NCBI GenBank assembly: GCA_027340195.1
Contig: DAHWNE010000354.1
Coordinates: 1 to 6,396 of the forward strand
Length of the DNA: 6,396 bases
Reading direction: 5' to 3'
Source of the DNA: Acetobacteraceae bacterium
Lineage (GTDB): Bacteria > Pseudomonadota > Alphaproteobacteria > Acetobacterales > Acetobacteraceae
Below, piece by piece: positions 1 through 6,396 of the stretch; the first letter of the stretch is position 1; each line of letters begins with the position of its first letter. A program made the position numbers and the translations under genes. The notes below the pieces were generated by a model. That model saw only the letters and a program-made list of their open reading frames with translations, was not told the DNA's origin and made no database searches.

Positions 1-1351
1 GGCCGGGGTTTACAAGACCCCGGCGATCTACGCGGAGGTGAAGGCGGTGTTCACCAACTCGGTGCCGGTCGATGCCTATCGCGGCGCCGGGCGGCCGGAG
101 GCGACGTTCCTGCTGGAACGGCTGGTGGACGTGGCGGCACGGGAGACCGGGATCGACCGGGTCGAGATCCGCCGCCGGAACTTCATCCCGAGCGATGCGT
201 TCCCCTACCAGACCCCGGTGGCGCTGCAATATGACAGCGGCGACTACATCGCCACTCTGAACGCGGCGCTGAAGGCGGCCGACTACGCCGGCTTCGAATC
301 CCGCCGCGCCGCCGCGAAGGCGCGCGGCAAGCTGCGCGGCATCGGCATCTCCACCTATTTGGAAGCCTGCGGGATCGCGCCCTCGGCGGTGGTGGGATCG
401 CTCGGCGCCCGCGCCGGGCTCTACGAATGCGCCAATATCCGGGTCCATCCCACCGGCAGCGTGACGGTGTTCACCGGCGCGCACAGCCACGGCCAGGGCC
501 ACGAGACCACCTTCGCCCAGCTGGTGCACGAACAGCTCGGCGTGCCGCTCGATCAGATCGAGGTGGTCCACGGCGATACCAACCGCATCCCGTTCGGCAT
601 GGGCACCTACGGGTCGCGCTCGCTCGCCGTCGGCGGGTCGGCGATGGTCAAGGCGATGGACAAGATCGTCGCCAAGGGCAAGAAGATCGCTGCCCATCTG
701 ATGGAAGCCTCGGTCGAGGACGTGGAGTTCAAGAACGGCACCTTCACCGTCGCCGGCACCGACAAGTCGAAGACGCTGACGGATATCTCGCTCACCGCCT
801 ATGTGCCGCACAACTACCCGATCGAGGAGCTGGAACCGGGCCTCGAGGAAACCGCCTTCTACGACCCGAAGAACTTCACCTATCCCGGTGGCTGCCATGT
901 CGCGGAGGTGGAGATCGACCCCGAGACCGGCGTGACCAGCGTGGTGAATTTCACCGCCGTCGATGACGTGGGCCGGGTCATCAACCCGATGATCGTCGAA
1001 GGCCAGGTACAGGGCGGGGTGGCCCAGGGCATCGGCCAGGCGCTGCTGGAACACGCGGTCTATGACAGCGCGGGGCAGCTGCTGTCCGGCTCGATGATGG
1101 ACTACACCATGCCGCGCGCCGACAACCTGCCCAACATCACGGTGGGCACCGAATCCACCCTCTGCACCCACACCCCGCTGGGGGTGAAGGGCTGCGGGGA
1201 GGTCGGCGCCATCGGCAGCCCGCCGGCGGTGATGAACGCGGTGGTCGATGCGCTGCGCGACTATAACCTGCGGCATATCGACATGCCGGCGACCGCCTCC
1301 AAAATCTGGTCCATCATCCAGGCCGGCCAGCCCCGCATGGCCGCCGAATAG
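1..1351 (+). CDS. Molybdopterin-binding large subunit of a xanthine dehydrogenase/CoxL-family hydroxylase (5' truncated)
   Basis: Catalytic subunit of a molybdenum hydroxylase, which oxidises a substrate with water-derived oxygen at a Mo-pterin cofactor. Reading is open from position 2, giving 449 C-terminal residues; family members are about 770-810 residues, so some 330-360 are missing upstream. The GTG at 38 is internal, because homologous-looking sequence ([11 protein letters not shown]) precedes it. Visible signatures are the active-site loop AYRGAGR (bases 74-94), the cofactor-binding stretch [12 protein letters not shown] (near 476-511), [18 protein letters not shown] (near 965-1018), and [15 protein letters not shown] near the C-terminus with the expected catalytic Glu at 1199-1201. 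The loop differs from the AYRCSFR loop of true CO dehydrogenase, whose Cys binds copper, so this is a form II-type homologue. The substrate (aldehyde, N-heterocycle or other) cannot be read from sequence. An FAD subunit follows after 18 bases. Confidence 0.93.
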   Translation, partial: AGVYKTPAIYAEVKAVFTNSVPVDAYRGAGRPEATFLLERLVDVAARETGIDRVEIRRRNFIPSDAFPYQTPVALQYDSGDYIATLNAALKAADYAGFESRRAAAKARGKLRGIGISTYLEACGIAPSAVVGSLGARAGLYECANIRVHPTGSVTVFTGAHSHGQGHETTFAQLVHEQLGVPLDQIEVVHGDTNRIPFGMGTYGSRSLAVGGSAMVKAMDKIVAKGKKIAAHLMEASVEDVEFKNGTFTVAGTDKSKTLTDISLTAYVPHNYPIEELEPGLEETAFYDPKNFTYPGGCHVAEVEIDPETGVTSVVNFTAVDDVGRVINPMIVEGQVQGGVAQGIGQALLEHAVYDSAGQLLSGSMMDYTMPRADNLPNITVGTESTLCTHTPLGVKGCGEVGAIGSPPAVMNAVVDALRDYNLRHIDMPATASKIWSIIQAGQPRMAAE

Positions 1352-1369
1352 CGCAAGGGACAGCACGCG

Positions 1370-2164
1370 ATGTACGATTTCGCATACCAGAAGCCCGGCT
1401 CGGTCGCCGACGCGGTGAAGGCGCTGGGCGCCGACCCGGAGGCCAAGGCGCTGGCTGGCGGCATGACCCTGATCCCGGTGCTGAAGCAGCGGCTCAATCA
1501 CCCCTCGGTGGTGGTGGATCTCGCCAAGGCGGGTCTCTCCGGCATCACCGCCGGGGCCGGATCGGTCACCATCGGGGCGATGACCACGCACGCCACGGTG
1601 GCGGCCTCGGCCGAGGTGAAGCGGATCATCCCGGCGCTGGCGGCGCTGGCCGGCGGCATCGGCGACGAGCAGGTGCGCCATCGCGGCACCATCGGCGGCA
1701 GCCTGGCCAACAACGACCCGGCGGCCGACTACCCGGCCGCGGCGCTGGCGCTGGGCGCCACCATCAAGACCAACAAGCGCGAGATCGCGGCCGACGATTT
1801 CTTCCAGGGCATGTTCACCACCTCGCTGGAAGCCGACGAGATCATCACCGCCGTGACCTTCCCCGCCCCCACCGCGGCCAACTACCAGAAGTTCCGCAAT
1901 CCGGCCTCGCGCTACGCCATCGTCGGCGTGTTCGTGGCCCGCTTCCCCGCCGGGGTGCGGGTGGCCGTGACCGGCGCCGGTCAGGGCGGGGTGTTCCGTC
2001 ACGCCGCGATGGAAGCCGCGCTGAGCGCGAAATTCTCGCCCGACGCCATCGCCGGCGTCACCACACCGGCGGGAGACATGAACGCCGACATCCACGCCAG
2101 CGCCGAATACCGCGCGCATCTGGTGGGGGTGATGGCTCGGCGCGCGGTGGCCGCCGCTTCCTGA
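1370..2164 (+). CDS. FAD-binding medium subunit of the molybdenum hydroxylase (CoxM-like)
   Basis: Electron-transfer subunit that carries FAD and passes electrons from the Mo centre, via a 2Fe-2S subunit, to an acceptor. The 264-residue length is close to the family norm (about 265-290). The two FAD-binding loops of the vanillyl-alcohol oxidase-type fold are both present: LAGGMTLIPVLK at residues 28-39 and RGTIGGSLANNDPAAD at 105-120. The C-terminal domain begins around residue 170 with YQKFRNPASRYAIVGVFVA. The ATG has an AAGGGA Shine-Dalgarno sequence at 1355-1360 with 9 bases of spacing. It lies 18 bases after the large subunit, almost certainly in the same operon. The order large-then-medium differs from the medium-small-large order of classical cox operons. 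The 2Fe-2S subunit is not in the window and is presumably upstream. Soluble cytoplasmic location is inferred, as there is no signal peptide. Confidence 0.93.
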   Translation: MYDFAYQKPGSVADAVKALGADPEAKALAGGMTLIPVLKQRLNHPSVVVDLAKAGLSGITAGAGSVTIGAMTTHATVAASAEVKRIIPALAALAGGIGDEQVRHRGTIGGSLANNDPAADYPAAALALGATIKTNKREIAADDFFQGMFTTSLEADEIITAVTFPAPTAANYQKFRNPASRYAIVGVFVARFPAGVRVAVTGAGQGGVFRHAAMEAALSAKFSPDAIAGVTTPAGDMNADIHASAEYRAHLVGVMARRAVAAAS

Positions 2165-2168
2165 TCGC

Positions 2169-2183
2169 CCTGCCGCCCGCAGG
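2169..2183 (+). promoter_or_regulatory. Small GC-rich stem-loop abutting the recQ start codon
   Basis: A perfect 5-bp inverted repeat, CCTGC (2169-2173) and GCAGG (2179-2183), encloses a 5-base loop and ends directly against the ATG at 2184. It contains the only Shine-Dalgarno-like AGG before recQ, which has no spacer and so is badly placed for use. In mRNA the hairpin could hinder initiation, or recQ may depend on reinitiation by ribosomes ending at 2164. No T-run follows, so it is not an intrinsic terminator. Short inverted repeats are common by chance in DNA this GC-rich. Confidence 0.35.
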
Positions 2184-4007
2184 ATGACCGGCGGCGACCC
2201 GCACGAGACCCTGCGCCGCGTGTTCGGCTACCCCGGGTTCCGCGGCTTGCAGGAACCCGCGATCGCCCATGTGCTGGACGGCGGCGACGCGCTGGTGCTG
2301 ATGCCGACCGGCGGCGGCAAGAGCCTCTGTTACCAGGTCCCGGCGCTGTGCCGGGCCGGGCTCGCGGTGGTGGTCTCCCCGCTCATCGCGCTGATGGACG
2401 ACCAGGTGGCGGCGCTGCGCCAGCTCGGCGTCTCGGCCGCGGCCCTGCATTCCGAGCTGGACCCGGCGGAGGCCCGCGATACCCAGCGCAGCCTGGCGCA
2501 GGGCGGGCTCGATCTGCTCTACGTCTCGCCGGAACGGCTGCTGGCGAACGGGATGCTGGACCGGCTGGCGCGACTGAAACTGTCGCTGATCGCGATCGAC
2601 GAGGCGCATTGTGTCTCGCAATGGGGCCACGAGTTCCGTCCCGAATACCGCGCGCTTGCGGCGCTGGGCACGCGCTTCCCCGGGGTGCCGCGGATCGCGC
2701 TCACCGCCACCGCCGATCCGCGCACCCGCGACGACATCCTGGACGCGCTGGCGATGCCGAAGGCGCGGGTGTTCCTGGCCAGCTTCCACCGCCCCAACCT
2801 GTTCCTGGCCGCGCAGCCGAAAGCCTCGGAGATGACGCAGCTGGACGCGCTGCTGCGCCGCCATCCCGGCGCCTGCGGCATCGTCTATTGCGGCAGCCGG
2901 GCCAAGACCGAGCGGGTCGCCGCCGCGCTTGCCGCGCGCGGTCACCCGGCGGTGGCGTTCCACGCCGGCCTGGACCCGGCCCATAAGCGGGAGGCGGCGG
3001 CGCGGTTCCGCTCCGGTGAGCCGCTGGTGGTGGTGGCGACGATCGCGTTCGGCATGGGGGTGGACCGGCCGGATGTGCGCTTCGTCGCGCATCTGGATAT
3101 GCCGGCCACGCCGGAAGCCTGGTACCAGCAGATCGGCCGCGCCGGGCGCGACGGCGATCCGTCCGACACGCTGCTGCTGTATGGCGGGCAGGACATCGCG
3201 CAGGCGCGGCACTGGCTCACGCAATCCAGCGCGCCCGAGACGCAGCAGCGCACCATGCGCGCGAAGCTGGAGCAGATGATCGGCCTGACCGAGACCGTCA
3301 CCTGCCGCACCCGCGCGCTGCTGACCTGCTTCGGCGAGACATTGGAGGAGGATTGCGGGCATTGCGACAACTGCCGGTCCCGTCCCACCACCTTCGACGG
3401 GCGGGTGGAAGCGCAGAAACTGCTGTCCACGGTCTATCGCACCGGGCAGATGTTCGGCGCGGTGCATGTGGTTGCGGTGCTGCGCGGGGAAAATACCGAG
3501 GCGGTGACCCGCCACGGCCATGACCGGTTGTCGGTGTTCGGTATCGGCGCCGACCGTCCGGCCGCGTTCTGGCGCGGGCTGGTCCGGCAGCTGATCGCGC
3601 GCGGGGTGCTGGACATCGATACCGCAGGGCATGGCGGGTTGTTCCTGCATGCCGAGGCCGCGCGGCCGATCCTGCGCGGGGAGGCGCCGCTGCCGGTGCG
3701 CGACGATACGCCCAGGCCGCCGCGCGCGCCGGCGCGGGCTGGCGCGCGGGCGCCGGCGGATGCTCCGCCGATCCCCGCCGAAGCGCCGGAATCGCTGTTC
3801 GCCGCGCTGCGCGCCTGGCGCGCCGCGGAGGCGAAGGCGCAGGCGGTGCCACCCTATGTCATCTTTCACGATACGGTCTTGCGCGAGATCGCCGCGGTGC
3901 GTCCGGACGGGCTCGCGACCCTGGCCGAGATCAAGGGGGTCGGTGCCTCCAAGCTGAGCCGATACGGCCCCGCGCTGCTGGCGGTCCTGGCGCAATGGCA
4001 GGGCTGA
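2184..4007 (+). CDS. recQ: ATP-dependent DNA helicase RecQ
   Basis: Superfamily 2 helicase that unwinds DNA 3'-5' in recombination and repair of stalled forks. At 607 residues it is near the 609 of E. coli RecQ, with the full domain set. Helicase motifs in order: motif 0 around FGYPGFRGLQ (14-23), Walker A PTGGGKS (41-47), SPLIALMDDQV (65-75), DEAH (139-142) followed by the aromatic-rich loop CVSQWGHEFRPEY, LTATAD (173-178), ATIAFGMGVDRPDVRF (285-300) and QQIGRAGRDG (315-324). Zinc-site cysteines are C374, C391, C394 and C397. The RQC winged helix includes HGHDRLSVFGIG (445-456). A Pro/Ala/Arg-rich linker (about 503-535) leads to a C-terminal HRDC domain ending near 605. ATG 2184 is the first possible start after the in-frame stop at 2130. 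It lies 19 bases after the FAD subunit gene and overlaps the next gene by 13 bases. Confidence 0.97.
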   Translation: MTGGDPHETLRRVFGYPGFRGLQEPAIAHVLDGGDALVLMPTGGGKSLCYQVPALCRAGLAVVVSPLIALMDDQVAALRQLGVSAAALHSELDPAEARDTQRSLAQGGLDLLYVSPERLLANGMLDRLARLKLSLIAIDEAHCVSQWGHEFRPEYRALAALGTRFPGVPRIALTATADPRTRDDILDALAMPKARVFLASFHRPNLFLAAQPKASEMTQLDALLRRHPGACGIVYCGSRAKTERVAAALAARGHPAVAFHAGLDPAHKREAAARFRSGEPLVVVATIAFGMGVDRPDVRFVAHLDMPATPEAWYQQIGRAGRDGDPSDTLLLYGGQDIAQARHWLTQSSAPETQQRTMRAKLEQMIGLTETVTCRTRALLTCFGETLEEDCGHCDNCRSRPTTFDGRVEAQKLLSTVYRTGQMFGAVHVVAVLRGENTEAVTRHGHDRLSVFGIGADRPAAFWRGLVRQLIARGVLDIDTAGHGGLFLHAEAARPILRGEAPLPVRDDTPRPPRAPARAGARAPADAPPIPAEAPESLFAALRAWRAAEAKAQAVPPYVIFHDTVLREIAAVRPDGLATLAEIKGVGASKLSRYGPALLAVLAQWQG

Positions 4008-4780
4008 ACGCACCCTTCGACCGCGCGGCGGTGCGGCGCCACCGCGACCGCGCGGCGGGGCGGATCGGCCCGGTCACGCCGCTGCTTGCCGAGCTCGCGG
4101 AGCGGCTGGTGGAGCGGCTGGACGACGTCACGCGCCGGTTTCCGACCGCGCTCGATCTGGGCGGTCGCGGGGTGGTGGCACCGCTGCTGGCCGCGCGCGG
4201 CATCGATGTGGTCAGCGCCGATCTCTCGCTGCCGATGCTGCGCCACTCGCCGCCGCTCCGGGTGGTGGCGGATGCCGAGGCGCTGCCGTTCGGCCCGGCC
4301 TCGTTTGACCTGGTGGTGGCCAGCCTGTCGCTGCACTGGGTGAACGACCTGCCGGGGGCGCTGATCCAGCTGCGCCGGGCGCTGCGCCCGGGGGGGCTGT
4401 TCCTGGCCAGCCTGCCGGTGCTGGGAACGTTGGATACTCTGCGCGCGGCCCTGACCGAGGCCGAGGCGTCGCTGCGGGGCGGCGCGGCGCCGCGGGTTTC
4501 CCCGTTCCCGGAGCTGCGCGACTGCGCCGGGCTGTTGCAGCGCGCCGGCTTCGCGCTGCCGGTGGCGGATGTGGAGGAGGTGAGCCTGTCCTACGCCTCC
4601 CCGCTGGCGCTGCTGCGGGAATTGCGCGCGGCGGGGGAGGCGAATGCGCTGGCTTCGCGGGATCGCCGCATCCCACCGCGGGCGCTGTTCGCCGCCGCGG
4701 CGGCGGCGCTGGCGGGGCCGGACGGGCGGGCCGCGGCGCGGCTCAGGCTGGCCGTGCTGACCTGCTGGGCGCCCGAATAA
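3995..4780 (+). CDS. SAM-fold protein resembling complex I assembly factor NDUFAF5 (BioC-related methyltransferase family)
   Basis: A 261-residue class I SAM methyltransferase-fold protein. By recall it matches human NDUFAF5 along its length: FDR near the start, FPTALDLGGRG (49-59), VADAEALPF (91-99), SLSLHWVNDLP (110-120), the TLDTLRAALTEAE region (145-157), RVSPF (167-171), LLQRAGF (180-186) and GEAN (214-217). NDUFAF5 hydroxylates an arginine of NDUFS7 (bacterial NuoB) during complex I assembly, while BioC methylates malonyl-ACP in biotin synthesis; the SLSLHWVNDLP segment and downstream matches favour the NDUFAF5 group. No biotin genes are nearby. The glycine loop reads DLGGRG where a DxGxGxG-type loop is usual, apparently one residue short, with acidic D76 at the end of the next strand. 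The ATG lies inside the recQ 3' end (13-base overlap), so translation is probably coupled. No signal peptide is seen. Family is fairly secure; exact reaction is inferred. Confidence 0.85.
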   Translation: MAGLNAPFDRAAVRRHRDRAAGRIGPVTPLLAELAERLVERLDDVTRRFPTALDLGGRGVVAPLLAARGIDVVSADLSLPMLRHSPPLRVVADAEALPFGPASFDLVVASLSLHWVNDLPGALIQLRRALRPGGLFLASLPVLGTLDTLRAALTEAEASLRGGAAPRVSPFPELRDCAGLLQRAGFALPVADVEEVSLSYASPLALLRELRAAGEANALASRDRRIPPRALFAAAAAALAGPDGRAAARLRLAVLTCWAPE

Positions 4781-4817
4781 AAAAGCAAGCTGTCCATTTC
4801 GTCACACAAAACGGGCA

Positions 4818-4846
4818 TTGACGCGCAATAGCCGCCGGAGCATGGT
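4818..4846 (+). promoter_or_regulatory. Possible sigma-70-type promoter for the ABC importer genes
   Basis: TTGACG at 4818-4823 matches five of six bases of the -35 consensus. At 17-base spacing the -10 position (4841-4846) reads CATGGT, only three of six, so the call is weak. Position fits: it lies in the only sizeable gap, about 70 bases upstream of the preferred start codon at 4914. No activator or repressor site could be recognised. Confidence 0.28.
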
Positions 4847-4896
4847 TGGGTTGCTGAAAAAGCAGGGCCGCCCACCGGGTGGCATAGAACGAACAG

Positions 4897-4906
4897 GGAA
4901 AGGAAG
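4897..4906 (+). promoter_or_regulatory. Ribosome binding site that fixes the start of the solute-binding protein
   Basis: The purine-rich run GGAAAGGAAG contains AGGA at 4901-4904, leaving a 9-base spacer (4905-4913) before ATG 4914. Competing in-frame starts are poorer: ATG 4842 has GGAG only one base upstream, and TTG 4818 has no Shine-Dalgarno sequence. Starting at 4914 also places the twin-arginine motif at residues 5-11, the usual position for a Tat signal. Confidence 0.75.
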
Positions 4907-4913
4907 ACGGTCC

Positions 4914-6311
4914 ATGGGCAAAATCAGCCGGAGATCGGTGTTCAAGGGCTCGCTGGGGCTGGCGGCGGCGGGGGCGCTGTCCACCCCGTATATCGCCAAC
5001 GCGGCGGCCAAGACCGCCAGCGTATGGTGGACGCAGGGGTTCATCCCGGAGGAGGACGCCTCCTTCAAGCGGATGGTCGCGGGGTACGAAAAGGCGAGCG
5101 GGAACAAGATCGACTACAGCATCCTGCCGTTCGTGGCGCTGGAGCAGAAGATGATCTCCGCGCTGCAAACCGGCGACACGCCGGATCTGATGTCCTTCGA
5201 CGGCATCCAGACGACCCTGGTGCTGAGCGCCTACAACGACAAGCTGGTCGACGTGAGCGACGTGGTCGCCACCCAGGAAGCGCATCTCAACAAGACCGGC
5301 CTGCTGTCCACCCATCTCTATAACAAGGTCAAGAAGGCGCGATCCTACTACGCGGTGCCGTACAAATGCGGTTGCGAGCCGTTCCATATCTGGGGCGACC
5401 TGGTCAAGGAAGCCGGCTACAACATCGCCGATATTCCCAACACCTGGGATGCGCGGTGGAACTGGTTCAAGCCGATGCAGGCCAAGCTCCGCGCCAAGGG
5501 CATGCGCCGGATGTATGCGCTCGGTCTGCAGATGACCACCAACGGGCCGAGCGACGGCAACAACGTGTTCCACGGCTTCCTGATCGCGAACGGTGGGCTC
5601 GGCGTCGGAACCGGCATTGTCACCCCGGATGGCAAGCTGCACCTCGATGACCCGAAGGTGAAGGACGCGGTGGTAAAGACCATCGCCTACATGACGGATG
5701 CCTACAAGGGCGGGTACGTGCCCAAGGGCGCAATCAGCTGGAACGACGCCGACGACAACAATGGCTTTCACGCCAAGCTGTTCATCGTGGATTTCGATGG
5801 CACCATCTCGACCGAACTCGCGATGTGGCACGACCAGAAGAAGCTGGCCGAATGCGTGACCATGGGTCTGCCGCTGGGCAACGACGGCAAGCCGATGCCG
5901 GCGATGGTGGGCTATATCGGCGGCATGATCCCGAAGGCGGCGAAGAATCCGGAAGTTGCCAAGGACTTCATGAAATACGTCATCGAACCCTCGGTGAACA
6001 ACACCTACCTGAAAGCCGGCCTCGGGCGCTGGGTCACGCCGTTCCCGGAGACCGCGCGCAATGATCCGTGGTGGCTGAACAACCCGAACAAGGCGCTGGC
6101 GGCGCATCTCACCCCGTATGTGAAGGAAGCGGTGCTCGGGCCGACGGTGCCCGATCCGCTTGTCTTCAATCCCGCCTACGGGGATGTCGAGGCGCAGCAG
6201 GTCTGGGGGCAGTCCTACTCCTACGTGTACAAGGACGGCATGACGCCCGAAGCGGCGGCCGAGCGCGCCTTCAAGGAGATCAGGACCATCTTCTCCCGCT
6301 ATTCGGTCTAG
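4914..6311 (+). CDS. Tat-exported solute-binding protein of a carbohydrate-type ABC importer (extracellular solute-binding family 1)
   Basis: Periplasmic protein that would capture a solute and deliver it to an ABC permease. From ATG 4914 it is 465 residues. The N-terminus is a classic twin-arginine signal: SRRSVFK at residues 5-11, a hydrophobic Leu/Ala/Gly stretch at 13-23, and a likely cleavage site ANA|A after residue 30, so export is expected folded through Tat. The mature part shows features of cluster-B-like sugar-binding proteins: early ASVWWTQGF, then MISALQTGDTPDLMSFDG (80-97), a Trp/Tyr-rich ligand-facing region (YAVPY, WDARWNWF), GWN-like SWNDADDNNGFHAKLF (275-290), and KNPEVAKDFMKYV in the C-terminal lobe. 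The ligand (sugar, polyol or other) cannot be assigned. Odd points are C152-x-C154 in KCGCEP and a lone C314. A probable permease gene starts 16 bases downstream. The signal peptide and length make a lipoprotein unlikely. Confidence 0.9.
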   Translation: MGKISRRSVFKGSLGLAAAGALSTPYIANAAAKTASVWWTQGFIPEEDASFKRMVAGYEKASGNKIDYSILPFVALEQKMISALQTGDTPDLMSFDGIQTTLVLSAYNDKLVDVSDVVATQEAHLNKTGLLSTHLYNKVKKARSYYAVPYKCGCEPFHIWGDLVKEAGYNIADIPNTWDARWNWFKPMQAKLRAKGMRRMYALGLQMTTNGPSDGNNVFHGFLIANGGLGVGTGIVTPDGKLHLDDPKVKDAVVKTIAYMTDAYKGGYVPKGAISWNDADDNNGFHAKLFIVDFDGTISTELAMWHDQKKLAECVTMGLPLGNDGKPMPAMVGYIGGMIPKAAKNPEVAKDFMKYVIEPSVNNTYLKAGLGRWVTPFPETARNDPWWLNNPNKALAAHLTPYVKEAVLGPTVPDPLVFNPAYGDVEAQQVWGQSYSYVYKDGMTPEAAAERAFKEIRTIFSRYSV

Positions 6312-6314
6312 CCC

Positions 6315-6320
6315 AGGAGG
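6315..6320 (+). promoter_or_regulatory. Strong Shine-Dalgarno sequence for the downstream gene
   Basis: AGGAGG, a full match to the anti-Shine-Dalgarno core, sits 7 bases before ATG 6328. It begins 3 bases after the stop of the solute-binding protein gene. It is the best ribosome binding site in the window and supports the call of a real gene running off the end. Confidence 0.85.
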
Positions 6321-6327
6321 CGGTTCC

Positions 6328-6396
6328 ATGGATGGGAGCAGCGCCCAGGTCGCCGCAATCGGTCCGCGCGAAAGCGTGGCGCCGATGGCTCGTCGC
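6328..6396 (+). CDS. Start of a downstream gene, probably an ABC importer permease (3' truncated)
   Basis: Only 23 codons are visible, reading MDGSSAQVAAIGPRESVAPM then ARR, up to the window edge. The peptide is polar with a basic end (ARR) and contains no membrane segment yet, which fits the short cytoplasmic tail before the first helix of a MalF/UgpA-type permease. The assignment rests mainly on context: it lies 16 bases after a solute-binding protein gene, same strand, with an ideal ribosome binding site, and importer operons commonly continue with permease genes. The peptide alone identifies no family. An ATPase or enzyme gene is possible instead. Confidence 0.5.
   Translation, partial: MDGSSAQVAAIGPRESVAPMARR

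Larger units (their letters stand above)
4781..4913 (+). other. Intergenic region between the recQ-linked unit and the ABC importer genes
   Basis: This 133-base gap is the largest in the window and looks more A/T-rich than its surroundings, particularly at 4776-4830. It probably contains the promoter of the importer genes. I see no convincing intrinsic terminator after the stop at 4778-4780: the run of A after the stop has no preceding GC hairpin, and the only inverted repeats (TGCT/AGCA at 4852-4864 and CCAC/GTGG at 4873-4882) are about 4 bp. No operator repeat was recognised. The reading frame of the downstream gene is open from TTG 4818, but this extension is probably untranslated. Confidence 0.6.

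Noticed and set aside
38..1351. GTG at 38 as the true start of the large subunit
   Set aside because: The frame continues upstream to the window edge with family-like sequence, and the N-terminal half of the enzyme is missing, so the real start lies outside the window.
2058..4013. A 651-codon open frame on the - strand opposite recQ
   Set aside because: Its translation is rich in Arg, Gly, Ala, Gln and His with no recognisable domain, and it mirrors the clear RecQ frame. Long antisense open frames are expected where third codon positions are almost all G or C.
3995..4780. Calling the methyltransferase-fold gene bioC
   Set aside because: No biotin synthesis genes are nearby, and the internal segments resemble NDUFAF5 more closely, so the symbol would overstate the evidence.
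4852..4882. Short inverted repeats TGCT/AGCA (4852-4864) and CCAC/GTGG (4873-4882) as a terminator or operator
   Set aside because: The stems are about 4 bp, no T-run follows either, and such pairs are frequent by chance.
5787..5807. VDFDGTI in the solute-binding protein, resembling motif I (DxDGT) of HAD phosphatases
   Set aside because: The other HAD motifs and fold context are absent, and this segment aligns with the conserved region after the SWND...HAKLF stretch of sugar-binding proteins. The match is coincidental.
4743..6329. A 528-codon open frame on the - strand opposite the solute-binding protein
   Set aside because: Same type of GC-driven shadow: the + strand frame encodes a complete Tat-signal binding protein, while the antisense product has an unstructured His/Arg/Val-rich composition and no family signature.

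Overview
The window is GC-rich (rough impression near 70% G+C), densely coding DNA with every convincing gene on the + strand. The proteins and codon use (strong G/C at third positions) suggest a high-GC alphaproteobacterium, perhaps Acetobacteraceae or a relative. That placement is inference; no rRNA or other phylogenetic marker is present.

Layout. (1) Positions 1-2164 hold the 3' end of a molybdenum hydroxylase operon: the C-terminal part of a molybdopterin-binding large subunit (CoxL/XDH family), then its FAD-binding medium subunit. The 2Fe-2S small subunit is not in the window. The active-site loop reads AYRGAGR, so this is not a true (form I) aerobic CO dehydrogenase; its substrate is unknown. 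(2) Positions 2184-4780 hold a complete RecQ DNA helicase (helicase core, zinc/RQC region, HRDC) and, overlapping its end by 13 bases, a class I SAM-fold protein that closely resembles the complex I assembly factor NDUFAF5 and is related to BioC. (3) A 133-base gap, the only sizeable intergenic region, probably holds the promoter of the next unit. (4) Positions 4914-6311 encode a Tat-exported solute-binding protein of a carbohydrate-type ABC importer, followed by a strong ribosome binding site and the first 23 codons of a second gene, probably a permease of the same importer.

How they work together. The dehydrogenase subunits form one enzyme. The short gaps (18 and 19 bases) and the 13-base overlap, with no terminator visible, suggest that recQ and the NDUFAF5-like gene could be co-transcribed with the dehydrogenase genes, although no functional link is evident. 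The transporter genes form a separate unit.

I found no RNA gene, mobile element, CRISPR array or clear undescribed system. The points most worth a second look are the NDUFAF5-like protein with its altered SAM loop, the small hairpin abutting the recQ start codon, and the start choice of the solute-binding protein.
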